DNA of 64,000 nt. Origin: Persicaria tinctoria (taxonomy: Eukaryota > Streptophyta > Magnoliopsida > Caryophyllales > Polygonaceae). Where the stretch lies: contig JBANSL010000004.1 of assembly GCA_037127255.1 (NCBI GenBank), positions 85,580,627 to 85,644,626 on the forward strand, in the 5' to 3' direction. The notes beneath the pieces were generated by a model, which saw only the letters and a list, made by a program, of their open reading frames with translations, made no database searches and had not been told where the DNA came from. Positions within the stretch are counted from its first letter, which is position 1, and each line of letters starts with the position of its first letter. Of the stretch, positions 34,005-44,681 are shown piece after piece. Both the position numbers and the translations under genes were made by a program.

Positions 34005-37000
34005 AACCCCCGCAGTCGAAACGGGAGGGGTCCGTACAGTGAGACTGGAACGAAAATCAATGAATAACTGTCTAGGTAAACCCTTGGTGAATATATCAGC
34101 GTACTGATAAGAGGACGGGACATGGAGAACTCGGACATGTCCAATGGCAACCTTGTCCCTGACGAAGTGGAGATCAAGCTCAATGTGCTTCGTGCGTTGA
34201 TGTTGGACTGGGTTGCTAGCCAGGTAGACGGCGGAGACGTTGTCAGTGTAGACCAGAGTGGCCTTCTGTAAGGGGCATCGTAGCTCAAGCAGGAGATTGC
34301 GGAGCCAAGAGCACTCAGAGACAACGTTGGCAACACCCCTGTATTCGGCTTCAGCGCTGGAGCGAGACACGACGGACTGACGTTTGGCTGACCAAGACAC
34401 AAGAGTGTCATTGAGGAAGACACAGTAACCAGACGTGGAGCGACGTGTGTCTGGACAACCACCCCAATCCGCATCAGTGTATGCCACAAGATCAAGCTTA
34501 GAGGAAGGAGTGATGGTGGTGCCGAGCTCGAGGGTGCCGCTGATGTACCGAATGATCCGCTTCAAAGCCTGAAAATGGGGTTCCCTAGGGGCATGCATGA
34601 ACAAGCAGATCTGCTGAACGGCGTAACTGATATCAGGCCTGGTGAAAGTGAGATACTGAAGAGCACCAGCGAGGCTCCTGTACAGTGTTGGATCATCAAC
34701 CAAAGGACCCGAATGAGCACTGAGCTTGTTGGATGTATCGACTGGGGTTGCGACGGGATTGCAGTTGACCATCTTAGCACGAGCAACAATCTCAGCAGCA
34801 TACTTACTCTGTGAGAGAAACAGACCAGACGCATGTCGCTGAACGGCAACACCCAAGAAGTAAGACAGCGGACCCAGATCAGACATGGCGAATTCGGCAC
34901 TCAATCTCGAGATGATGGACGTTCGAAGAGCATCAGAAGAGGCGGTGAGAATGATGTCGTCGACATAGAGCAGCAGGAAAGCCAAGTCCGAGCCTCTGCG
35001 ATAGATAAACAGAGACGTATCCGATCGGCTGCCAGTGAAACCCAAGCGGAGCAGATGAGAGGCAAACCGCTGGAACCATGCCCGTGGAGCCTGTTTCAGA
35101 CCATACAGAGAGCGCTTGAGGAGACAGACATGCTTTGGACGCTCAGCATCAGCAAACCCCGGAGGCTGAAACATGTAAACCGTCTCATTCAGATGACCAT
35201 GCAGAAAGGCGTTCTTGACATCCAGCTGATGGATGCCCCAGTTGCGCGACAGAGCCAGACTCAGGACCACTCGGATAGTGGCAGGCTTGACCACAGGGCT
35301 GAAGGTCTCATCACAATCAATACCTGCCTGCTGAGATCTACCGTTCACCACCAGACGGGCCTTGTAGCGCTCCAATGTCCCATCCGAGCGGAACTTGTGA
35401 CGGAAGAGCCACATACAGCGAATGACGTTCGCCTCAGGAGGGCGAGGAACAAGAACCCAAGTACCATTCTTCGTAAGGGCCCTGTATTCGTCGAGCATAG
35501 CCGCCTGCCAATTCGGGTCTAGGAGGGCTGTTTTGTGGGAGGTGGGAACGGGGGAGAGGGAGGTCTGGGTGGAGGCAGAGGGGGAAGGGGAGTCGGGAAG
35601 GATGGGGGCAGGAGAGGCGAAGGACGCGGGCACGCCAGCCGGGGACGCGGGCGCGCCAGGTCGGGGCGCGGGCGCGCCTGCTTGGGGCGTGGGCGCGCCA
35701 TCTTGGGGCAGGGATGTTGGCGTAGGGGATGTGGGGTGTATGGCGGGGTGATGGTCGGTGGTCATGGAGACGATCTGTCGGGGTCTGAAGACACCGGAGA
35801 CGCTGCGGGTGTGAGGTCTGGTTGTGGGGGGTGGCGAGGGAGGTGGGGGAGGGGGAGACGCAGGAGCACCGGGAGAGCTCTGGGGAAGAATGAAGTGAGG
35901 AAATGGTGACTCAGACTCTGACGACGACACAGGGGGTGTGGGAGATGCGAAGGGAAATCGCGACTCATCAAAGGTGACATGGCGAGAGAGAATGATCCTG
36001 TGAGTCTTGATATCAAGGCAAATATAACCGCGATGATCAGACGGGTAGCCAAGAAAGACACAAGGGGTAGAGCGAGGGTGAAGCTTATGGGGGGCGGTGG
36101 ATGCTTGATTGGGAAAGCATAAGCAACCAAATGTACGAAGGTGATCATATATGGGCAAAGCAGAATACAGTGCCTGAAACGGTGAGCGATGGTTGAGGGT
36201 GGTCGAAGGGAGAATGTTGAGGAGGTAGCATGTGGTGGCCAAGGCGTAGGGCCAATAAGGGAGGGGAATGGATGCGTGGAAGAGAAGAGTGCGCATCATA
36301 TTGGTGATGGTGCGGATGATTCGTTCGGCTTTGCCATTTTGTTGCGAGGTGTAGGGGTAGGATAAGCGATAGGAGATCCCATTGGTATTAAAGAAAGTGT
36401 GGAAATCTTTATTGTCAAATTCACGGCCATTGTCGCATTGGAAACACTTGACAGAGGTGTGAAACTGTGTTTTAATGTAAGCATGGAATTTGTCAAAGAT
36501 AGGGAACACTTGAGATTTAAAGTGCAAAGGGAAAACCCATAAGAAGTGTGTAAAATCATCCAGAAACAAAAGGTAATACTTATGACCCTCCTTGCTAGGC
36601 ACAGGAGATGTCCAAATATCACTATGAATAATATCAAAAGGTGCGAAAGTAGTGTTTAAAGAACGCTGAAACGGAAGTCTGGCATGCTTGCCTAACTGAC
36701 AAGACGAACATAAACCAGAGCGGTGCTCTTTATTACAAATGACAAGACTCTTAGAACGAAGTAAATCTAAAACTGCAGGACTGGGATGACCAAGACGAGC
36801 ATGCCAAAGACTGGATGATGATGCCGAGAGGGCGACTGGACTTGACGGGCTGGATGGTGAAGGCGACGACACAGGATAGAGCTCCCCAGTGCTATTACAT
36901 CTCAGGCGAGTAACCCCCGTAGTAAGATCCTTCACAGAGAAACCAAACGGATCAAACTCAAGAGAAACATCATTGTCAGTGGTAAACCGACGGACGGAGA

Positions 37001-38243
37001 TAAGGTTTTTGACAAGTTTGGGGGCAATAAGGACATTGTTTAGGTGCAAAGGGTTGGTAGGGGTTGGTAGTGTGGTGTGGCCAATGCCCGAAGTAGCAAG
37101 GCGACCACCGTTGCCAACGATAATAGAATGAGCAGGACCCTTAAAAGAATGAGATGAGAGAGTACCTGAGGAGTTCGTCATATGAGAGGTAGCGCCAGTG
37201 TCCATGTACCAAGAGCCGTCAGGAGGTGTCAGCTGCATGGAAGAGAAGGCGTTGTGCACATCAGTCGGGTATGCCTGATCGGATGATGGACGGGGAGCAG
37301 GACCCAACAAGCCCTGCTGGCGGTTGAGATATGGGGCAGGTCCACGAAACGACGCACCGGGGTAGCCATAGGGCATCCAAGGAGGGTAGCCAGGGTTGGG
37401 GTACCAAGAGGGGTGGCGGTTATCATGTTGCTGCGGGCGCCAGGTGCTGCGGCCGCCGCGGCCTCTGCCGCGACCGCGGCCGCGCCCGCCGCTGCGGCCG
37501 CCGCCTCTAGGTCCTTGCTGATCGTTGGTGCGGCCTGGCTGGAGGGCGAGTTGCTCGATGATGTCGCTGGATGAGACCAATGTCGTCTTGTCTTTGGCGG
37601 CGTCGGTTGTCTGACGTTGAAGACGAGTCTCCTCCAGGATCAGTTGAGACCGGGTTTTCTCGAATGTAGGGAGAGGCTCTGTCTGCTGAATATGAGTAGC
37701 AGCAGCGTTGTATTCGGAAGGGAGACCAGAGAGAACCTGAAGAACCAGACGGGTGGCACTGGGTTTGGAGTCGACAGCGTCGAGCTGATCAGCCAGGATC
37801 TTGATGTGCTGACAGTAGGCAGATATCGATGGAAAAGAGGAAAGTTTGCAACCTGAGAATTCGTGCTCGAGATAGACAGCACGGGTGGACTTGTTGTCTT
37901 GAAAGAGATCCTGAAGTTTCTTCCAAGCTTGCAAGGCGTTGTCTTTGGGGTCAAGGATAGTGGTCAATAGATCTTTTGAGATGGTGTTAAAGATCCATTG
38001 AAGAACAATGGTGTCAAGTTGAGCAAAGAGATCGTCGTCTTCGCTTGCAGGGCGGTGAGCGGAGGAGTCAATGTGGTGGAGGACTTTATGAGCCTTAACA
38101 TGGGTCGTGAAGAGGTGCGACCACATGGTATAGGTACTGGACTCATGATCAAGAATGATAGGGATGCAATTTTTGATGTTGGAGATGGTTAGGGCGGAAT
38201 GGTAGGGCGGCTTAATGGGGTCGGTAGGTAGTGGGTTAGCCAT
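34002..38243 (-). CDS. Ty1/copia Gag-Pol polyprotein, intact
   Basis: 1413 residues. The Gag capsid region covers about 1-215, then an Arg/Gly-rich stretch (about 245-268) that replaces the usual CCHC zinc knuckle, which I cannot find. The aspartic protease has DTGA at 348-351. GAG-pre-integrase has HARLGH (481-486) and CSSC (512-515). The integrase core has D542, D604 and E640, with the canonical 35-residue gap. A Pro/Ala-rich linker (about 790-900) repeats GAPAP-like words. Reverse transcriptase covers about 905-1150 with YVDD at 1093-1096, and RNase H covers about 1250-1390 with D1257 and the TDNVSA and ADIFTKGLP motifs. All catalytic residues are present. The final codons overlap the polypurine tract, and the stop is provided by the 3' LTR. 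Gag and Pol are in one frame, as in other plant copia elements. Confidence 0.95.
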   Translation of the reverse strand: MANPLPTDPIKPPYHSALTISNIKNCIPIILDHESSTYTMWSHLFTTHVKAHKVLHHIDSSAHRPASEDDDLFAQLDTIVLQWIFNTISKDLLTTILDPKDNALQAWKKLQDLFQDNKSTRAVYLEHEFSGCKLSSFPSISAYCQHIKILADQLDAVDSKPSATRLVLQVLSGLPSEYNAAATHIQQTEPLPTFEKTRSQLILEETRLQRQTTDAAKDKTTLVSSSDIIEQLALQPGRTNDQQGPRGGGRSGGRGRGRGRGRGGRSTWRPQQHDNRHPSWYPNPGYPPWMPYGYPGASFRGPAPYLNRQQGLLGPAPRPSSDQAYPTDVHNAFSSMQLTPPDGSWYMDTGATSHMTNSSGTLSSHSFKGPAHSIIVGNGGRLATSGIGHTTLPTPTNPLHLNNVLIAPKLVKNLISVRRFTTDNDVSLEFDPFGFSVKDLTTGVTRLRCNSTGELYPVSSPSPSSPSSPVALSASSSSLWHARLGHPSPAVLDLLRSKSLVICNKEHRSGLCSSCQLGKHARLPFQRSLNTTFAPFDIIHSDIWTSPVPSKEGHKYYLLFLDDFTHFLWVFPLHFKSQVFPIFDKFHAYIKTQFHTSVKCFQCDNGREFDNKDFHTFFNTNGISYRLSYPYTSQQNGKAERIIRTITNMMRTLLFHASIPLPYWPYALATTCYLLNILPSTTLNHRSPFQALYSALPIYDHLRTFGCLCFPNQASTAPHKLHPRSTPCVFLGYPSDHRGYICLDIKTHRIILSRHVTFDESRFPFASPTPPVSSSESESPFPHFILPQSSPGAPASPPPPPPSPPPTTRPHTRSVSGVFRPRQIVSMTTDHHPAIHPTSPTPTSLPQDGAPTPQAGAPAPRPGAPASPAGVPASFASPAPILPDSPSPSASTQTSLSPVPTSHKTALLDPNWQAAMLDEYRALTKNGTWVLVPRPPEANVIRCMWLFRHKFRSDGTLERYKARLVVNGRSQQAGIDCDETFSPVVKPATIRVVLSLALSRNWGIHQLDVKNAFLHGHLNETVYMFQPPGFADAERPKHVCLLKRSLYGLKQAPRAWFQRFASHLLRLGFTGSRSDTSLFIYRRGSDLAFLLLYVDDIILTASSDALRTSIISRLSAEFAMSDLGPLSYFLGVAVQRHASGLFLSQSKYAAEIVARAKMVNCNPVATPVDTSNKLSAHSGPLVDDPTLYRSLAGALQYLTFTRPDISYAVQQICLFMHAPREPHFQALKRIIRYISGTLELGTTITPSSKLDLVAYTDADWGGCPDTRRSTSGYCVFLNDTLVSWSAKRQSVVSRSSAEAEYRGVANVVSECSWLRNLLLELRCPLQKATLVYTDNVSAVYLASNPVQHQRTKHIELDLHFVRDKVAIGHVRVLHVPSSYQYADIFTKGLPRQLFIDFRSSLTVRTPPVSTAGV

Positions 38244-38566
38244 GGGGACGAGAAGAGAGGGCTAAGGGCGGCGTGGAGAGGGAGAAGAGCTGGTGACGCG
38301 GGCGCGCTGTGGGCGACGTGGGCGCGCAGGGGGATGACGCGGGCGCGCTAGTGGTTGGCGCGGGCGCGCTGTGGGTTGGCCGACGGTAGGATTGCGGCGG
38401 CGAGGAGAGGGAAGGAGGGGGGCCGACGGTGGGAGGGTGGCGGCGATGAGAGAGAAGGAGGGGGCCGACGGTGGGAGGGCGGCGGCGAGGAGAGAGAGAA
38501 GGAGGTGGCGGCTAGGTTTAGAGAAAGAAAGAATTTAGGGTTTTTGGATCTTAGGCTGTGATACCA

Positions 38567-38704
38567 TGTGAGATCATGAGATTGATTGTAATGTCCTCCT
38601 TGAGGGTTTCCATTCATTGATATAACATATATATAGGTTACAAGGTATTGGGCCTTAACGGGCTTTCAGCCCACTATACAATAGGAGACCTATGTAATCT
38701 ATCA
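38567..38704 (-). repeat. 5' LTR of copia element
   Basis: 138 bp, identical to its partner. On the minus strand it should carry the element promoter; an ATATATAT stretch lies mid-LTR. The leader (38244-38566) is purine-rich with repeated GGCGGCGA words. Confidence 0.94.
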
Positions 38705-38784
38705 GGAGCTATTTGTTGGATTCATCCCTGAAAAGATTAATTGATCTTTTAATTCTTGTTTCTTATTATATCAGTATTTTTCTC

Positions 38785-39453
38785 ATGAAACAAAAGTTAA
38801 CACCTCATTCAAAAAAATCTTGTGGTGTAAATTCTGAGTGTGGTATTTGTGTGCTTTTAATTTGAAGAAAATAAATTGCTGATCGTGGCAGATTTCTGTT
38901 CGATGACATTTGAGGATAGGGTGAAGAACTGGATGAACTTCAACGAGCCAAGCGTTGTTGATTTTCCTGGCTATGCCTATAACAATGGCTCTTTTGGTTG
39001 CAGCTGTCAGGAAGGCGTTTCGAGTATGCACTGCAGGGAGTTCACATGCTGAGCCCTGCATTGTGGCTCACAACCTTATTTGTATCTTGATGTTGCTGCT
39101 GTTTCGGGGTAACAGGAAAAGCCCCAACTAGGTAGGAAGGCCTTCTACCTGGCCGGCAACACCAGATAACATATGTTGAATGCCTGATAGTAATACTGTT
39201 TCAATCACAGGGTGGCTAATAAAGTTGTATTCGTTGGCATTGGCATGGCTAAACCAGGTAAAACATAACAACTTTCTTTCTATTAGGCCGGGGGAAAAAC
39301 ACTTAAAGCTAGTACTGTTTTCTTCTTTTCAGTACACAAACCTTTGTTGCATATTGATCAGTTTTTTAATTTTTGATTGTTGAGATTAGATCGATCTGAT
39401 GAGAAGTTTCCAAGATATGGGACTAAGGTTGTGGTCGTTCATTTGTCATGAGC
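38785..39453 (+). pseudogene. Decayed beta-glucosidase shard module (exon 6), left half
   Basis: 38885-39085 follows exon 6 (ATTTCTGTTCGATGACATT, AACTTCAACGAGCCAAG, GTGGCTCACAACC). The rest is module sequence shared with 15590-16260 and 60936-61630. The module is cut at 39458 by the TRIM element and resumes at 45137. Confidence 0.75.
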
Positions 39454-39985
39454 AAGCTACTGAAGTCCGTTGGGACTCGGGATCGGGGGTCGTGTGCACC
39501 ATTGCGCTAATAGCCTAGCACATAAGCCGAGTGGGGTTCCATCCTAAAACCAATTGACATTAGGAGGAGTAACCCACTAGCTTATATACTAAGGCTTGTT
39601 TGTTCAAACTATCGATGTGGGACTCTTTTGGTCTCTTCACATCTTTCATTCTCTCAATACGCCTCCGCAAGTGCAACTAGGGTCGTCTTTCGCCTCTAGT
39701 TGACACTTGGACAACGGGTCTAGTATCTCATTCTCTTTTTAGAGAGCCTATGATCGAGAGTCGGACCGTTTGGCTTTTCCGCTCTGATACCATACTGAAG
39801 TCCGTTGGGACTCGGAATCGGTTCTATAATCTAAAATGATTGAAGAAAATTGATCTGATATTTTCATTAACAATTGCTGCAAATGCAACGTTCTATAGAT
39901 ATATACAAAGGAGGTTCCTTGGGGAAGAGGATAGCAATTTGTCACATAGTGAATTGCTGGAAACAGCTATACAGTACTATTTGGG

Positions 39986-41506
39986 CTAGCCTTGCTCTCT
40001 AGACTTGGGCTTAAGGTTATCAGGTGCATTGGGCTGATCCTTTTGTGTATCAACAACCTTATGGTTAGTACTCCCCGGCGATCTCGACACTGTGAGGCAG
40101 AGTTGAGAGCGAAGAGATTGGAAAGGAGCAGAGGCAATCGGCTTTGTAAGCAGGTCAGCTAGTTGGTCCTTCGAAGAGATGAAAGCAACACATAAGGACT
40201 TGTTGGCCACACGTTCTCGAACAAAGTGATAATCCATTGATAGGTGCTTGATTCGATGATGAAGAACAGGGTTGACAGCCAGGTATGTAGCCCCTAAATT
40301 ATCACACCACAGCGTCGGAGCCTTTGGAAGTGGTATGTGAATAGAGGCTAAGACAGATTGTATCCATAATATCTCACACGTAGCAAGAGCTAGAGCTCTG
40401 TATTCCGCTTCGGTTGACGAACGAGCCACAATGCCTTGTTTTTTTGATATCCAGGAGATTAGATTAGAACCATGGAACACACAGTAAGCGCTAACTAATC
40501 GTCTGTCTGTGCGATCACTGCCCCAATCGGCGTCCGAAAAGGCTGTAATGTCATTGCACGGAATTGAGGACAGATGGAATTGCAGAGTCTTGGTATGATT
40601 AAGGTAGCGGAGAATCCGCTTGACTCCCTGCCAATGTATGAGCCGTGGATCATGCATAAATTGCGAAACCCGGTTGACGGCGAAAGCAACATCAGGCCGA
40701 GTGAAACCCAAGTACTGGAGGCTGCCGACAATACTTCTATACATATGGGGATCAGAAACTGGTGGTGACGGCTCAAGAGGATCAAAGTTGGTAGCCATAG
40801 GAGTGGAGATTGGCTTGGATTGATGCATACCAGTGGTCTGAAGAAGATCATCAATGTGCCGTGTCTGAGACATATAGAACCCAGAGGCATCTCGGTTGAT
40901 TTCGATTCCCAGAAAGAACTTAGCAGGTCCGAGATCTTTGACAGGAAAGCTCTTGGATAGTGCTGCAATGAAGTTAGTAGATAGCACAGGATTCGACGCA
41001 ATAATCAAAAGATCGTCAACATACACTAGAATGAATAAACACTGATTCCCTTGGCGATAGGAAAACAAAGAAGAATCTGCAGAGGATGCAGAGAAGCCCA
41101 TAGACACAAGGGTGTCACTGAGGCGAGCAAACCAGGCGCCTTTGAGACCGTATAAAGAGCGATTAAGTTTACAAACAAACGAAGGGAAAGAAGGATTCAC
41201 AAAACCTGGAGGCTGAGCGATGTAAACGTCCTCTGTCAGGGAGCCATGTAAGAAGGCGTTCTGTACGTCTAGTTGGTGTGTGGTCCAGTTATGCATAGCT
41301 GCGAGGGACAGAAGAAGGCGTATGGTAGATGGTTTGGCAACGGGAGAGAATGTCTCCTTATAATCTACCCCTGGCAATTGATTGAAACCCTTGGCAACCA
41401 ATCTCGCTTTCCGTCGTTCAATCGACCCATCGAACCTTCTTTTAGTTTTGAAGACCCATTTCACACCAAGGATATTGAGGGAAGGATTGGGGGGACTAAA
41501 GTCCAT
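39986..41506 (-). pseudogene. Copia reverse transcriptase and RNase H (broken Pol)
   Basis: The open stretch encodes [36 protein letters not shown] and RNase H motifs ([34 protein letters not shown]-type FVRERVA, TKPIAS). The GLKQAPRAWF motif is shortened to GLKGAWF, a small deletion inside the RT. The upstream Pol lies in other frames. Not functional as a polyprotein. Confidence 0.85.
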
Positions 41507-42236
41507 GTATTGGTGTCTAAAAGCGCTTGAAACTCAGCAGCCATAGCCCGCCTCCATTCATCAAATTTGGACGCCTCCGTGAAGCAAGAAGGTTCCTCGG
41601 GCACAATAACAGTATTGGAGCAAGATGGCCAAGAAATAGTGCCATCAGTGCGGTTGATGGGGCGGAGAGAGTTTGTTTTGGATCGGGTGATCATATGGTG
41701 GGTGTTTGAGGGCTGCACAATGGAAGGTGATGAGGGAGCAACGTCCGAAGATGAAGATGAAGAAGGTTGTGGGGGAGGCAGGAGGAGGTAACACAAGGTT
41801 ATCAAATTGTGTTTGAGGATTGGGCTGTGGTAGAAATGACGTTGAATTAAATAAGGGGAGTTGGGCTGATGGAGATTGGGCCGGGCCATTTATATGGGAA
41901 GGTTTTTTTTGAAAAGGGAAGATATCCTCATGAAAGAGGACATCCCGAGAGGTGTACAATTTGTGTGAGACCCAATCAAGACAAAGGTAACCTTTGTGGT
42001 GGGGGCTATATCCCAAGAAGAGGGTTGGGGTAGAGCGAAAGGAGAGCTTATGCTTGTTGTAAGGTCGTAGATTCGGAAAGCAAAGGCATCCAAATGTCTT
42101 GAGAAATTTGTAGTCCGGAGGTGTATGAAAAAAGAGGGAATAAGGAGATTCAAGGTTTAGAATAGGGGTTGGGAGCCGATTTTGAATGTATACGGTCGCT
42201 TGAAAGGCATAACACCAAAAGGTGATGGGTAAGGAG

Positions 42237-42699
42237 TAGACCTGTCAAAACACAACCCGACCCGACCGACCGAAATTTTTTGGGTCAGGACCCGGAAATT
42301 TTGACCCGGAAATTTTTTTCGACCCGAACCCGAAAACTCGGAAATTTTTCGGGTAATCTGGGTTTCGACCCGGTGACCCGATTGACCCGGTAATTTTGAC
42401 CCGATTTACCCGATTGACCCGGTGACCCGATTGACCCGGTTGATTTATAATTAAATATAATTAAATTTTTTTATATTTAATTAAAATTTATCGCAAAATT
42501 TTCAAATTATGAATTTTTTAATTTAAAAAAGAAAAAATTGACAAACCTGAAATCGACTCGAACCCGCCAGAAACCTGGTCAAACCCGGGTTCTAGTCAAC
42601 CCGAAAAACCCGGAACCCGTTTTACCCGGGACCCTTTTTACCCGAGATCCGGAGTGACCCGACCCGATCCCGACCGGAATGACCCGTTTGACAGGTCTA
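42237..42699. mobile_element. hAT-type MITE (TAGACCTGTCAAA termini)
   Basis: The left end TAGACCTGTCAAA and right end TTTGACAGGTCTA are perfect inverted repeats, flanked by an 8 bp duplication GTAAGGAG (42229-42236 and 42700-42707). The interior is filled with GACCCG / CGGGTC words and an AT-rich centre. No ORF. It interrupts the integrase region of the copia element, making it the innermost layer of the nest. Confidence 0.93.
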
Positions 42700-42707
42700 G
42701 TAAGGAG

Positions 42708-43165
42708 GCATGTTTAAGTAGGGTCAATCCCATATCCACAATACGGCGATGGCGAGACTCGACACTCCCATTTTGTTGGTGAGAGTAGGGACAAGAAAGT
42801 CGATGATTGATGCCAAGGTTGGTGAATAACGTGACAAGGGGTTTAAACTCGGTTCCGTTATCCGTTTGGATGGATATAATATTTTGGCCAAAAAAATTTG
42901 TGACAAGCTTAATAAAATGAGTCACAATAGGTGAAACTTGTGTTTTAGACTCAAAGGGAAAAATCCAAATAAACTTGGAAAAATCATCAACAATAGATAA
43001 GAAATATTTGTGTCCATTGATAGAGGAATGGTGGGCTGGACCCCATATATCCATAAAAAAGTAACTGCAATACATGCCTAGAACGAGTTGGACTCGCTTT
43101 GGCCCAGCTGCAGGAAACACAAGATGAAGGCCAACCCATAGTTTTTGTGGATCCGGGAAGACCAA
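42708..43165 (-). pseudogene. Copia integrase core fragment
   Basis: Encodes FFMDIWGPAHHSSINGHKYF, IQTDNGTEFK and SCPYSHQQNGSVESRHR. These hold the three acidic integrase residues (D of MDIW, D of TDNG, E of VESRHR). Translation then runs into the MITE. The upstream GAG-pre-integrase (SRLGHCANN, about 43190-43250) is in a different frame, so the polyprotein is shifted. Confidence 0.85.
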
Positions 43166-43904
43166 AGCGGGTTAAAACAAACCTAGCAACATTGTTGGCA
43201 CAGTGCCCTAATCTGCTATGCCAAGGTAAAGAAGAAGACGACAAACTGGATGGGGACGTTGTGGGGAAAGAAGCCGAAGGTGATGAAGTGGTTGAAGGTG
43301 AGGACGAAGAACCAGGCCAGACGTACAGACCACCTTTAACGGGTCCCCTGAGAAGAAGACTGTTGCTCGCGGAATCCTTCACAGAAAAACAATTGTCATG
43401 AAAAGTGAAGTAGACATTATTATCTTGACAGAGGCGATGTACAGAAATGAAATTGCGATGAAGAGAAGGAGCATGAATTAGGTGTTTTAAATGAAGAGGA
43501 AGAGAGGAAGAAGGAAGATAAGTGGAACCGTGATTTTGAATTGAGACAGATGAGCCATCGCCAAGAGAAATGGTGTCCGTTCCTTCATAGGGCATGCGAT
43601 CGAATCGAAGATTAGAAACATCGGGTGTGTAGTGATGCGTAGCAGCAGTATCTGGGTACCATGGAGAACTCGTGTAGTTGGCCTGGAAGTTCTTAGGAGG
43701 GGGCGCCTGGATAGCCTGATCAAAACGGCTCCAACACCTCAGAGCAGAGTGACCACGTTTGTCACAGATTTGGCAAATCGGCCGGTAATCTGGAGCCCCA
43801 TTGAAAGTCTGATAAGAACTACGTCCTCGACCAGTGCGACCTCCCCGATCGTCACGGCCACGGCCCCGACCAGCATCTCCTCTGCCCCCACGAAACGAAA
43901 CAGA

Positions 43905-44681
43905 TCAGCCTCGTCCCCGATTTGCCGTGAAGTTGATTTCATGGTTTGGATCTGTGTTTGTGGAGGCATTGTTGAGGGAGGGAGGCGTAGGAAGGAGGGG
44001 AGTGGTTTGGCGAGCCAGACGAGCCTCTTGGTGCATTAAATAGGTTAGAACTTGGGTGGGTTCAGGGAGGATGGGTTGAGTCGAAAGGGTTGTGACCATG
44101 GCATCATAATCAGTTCCCAATCCAGCAAGAAGATAGGTTATAAATTCAGCATTAGTAACTGTAAGGGGCTGACCTGCATATTGAATCTGATGAACGAGAG
44201 CTTGGGCTCGAGTGAAGTATTCAGACACAGTTTCATCGCCCTTCTTCAAACCGGCAAGTTGGAGCCGAATCTGGACTATCTGGGCATTCGATCTGGCTGC
44301 ATAGAGCGAGTGAAGCCGATCCCAAACCTGTTTGGAGGTCTCGCAGTCGAGAGTGTGCGACATAACCGGCTCAGTCAAGGAGGAAGAAAGGATGGCAAGC
44401 ACTAATTGATCTTTAGCAGCCCATTCTTCAACAGCACGCTCGTTGCCGTCAGTGAGAGGGGGTTGCACGCGAGAGCCATCCACATATCCAATGAGTTGTT
44501 GTGAGCGAAGATAGGGTGTAATCTGGCGGAGCCAAAGAGGAAAGTTGGAGTTTGAGAGTTTGATAGTGTTGAGGGAGGAGAAATTTGGAAGTGTAGAGGT
44601 AGGGGGGTTGGGATTTGCAGCGTTCATTGTCGTCTGCAATTGCTGAGTGAGAGCGGTGATAAAATCGGCGTTGTCAGCCAT
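43905..44681 (-). pseudogene. Copia Gag, 5' part of broken polyprotein
   Basis: A 258-codon frame starting MADNADFITALTQQ has the copia Gag pattern (NFPLWLRQITPYLRSQQL, ETSKQVWDRLHSLY, LLAGLGTDYDAMV). After a frameshift the CCHC zinc knuckle CQICDKRGHSALRC appears at about 43737-43780. The protease motif reads DTAA rather than DTGA (about 43650-43670), a loss of the conserved Gly. Confidence 0.85.

Larger units (their letters stand above)
33867..38704 (-). mobile_element. Full-length Ty1/copia retrotransposon, recent insertion
   Basis: Two 138 bp LTRs (33867-34004 and 38567-38704) begin TGTGAGATC and end CTATCA on the plus strand and are identical by eye across their whole length. The 5 bp duplication GGAGC flanks the element (33862-33866 and 38705-38709). 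On the minus strand the primer-binding site TGGTATCACAGCC follows the 5' LTR directly, as for initiator tRNA-Met. The polypurine tract GCGGGGG lies just before the 3' LTR. One uninterrupted ORF fills the interior after a 323 nt leader. Identical LTRs and an intact ORF imply recent, possibly ongoing, transposition. Confidence 0.96.

Noticed and set aside
34833..35909. Plus-strand open frames of 100-229 codons inside the young copia
   Set aside because: They are antisense shadows of the intact Gag-Pol frame, caused by its GC-rich low-complexity linker.
39459..39660. TRIM LTR as a Cassandra-type 5S-carrying element
   Set aside because: I could not find 5S internal promoter blocks in the LTR; it is called a generic TRIM.
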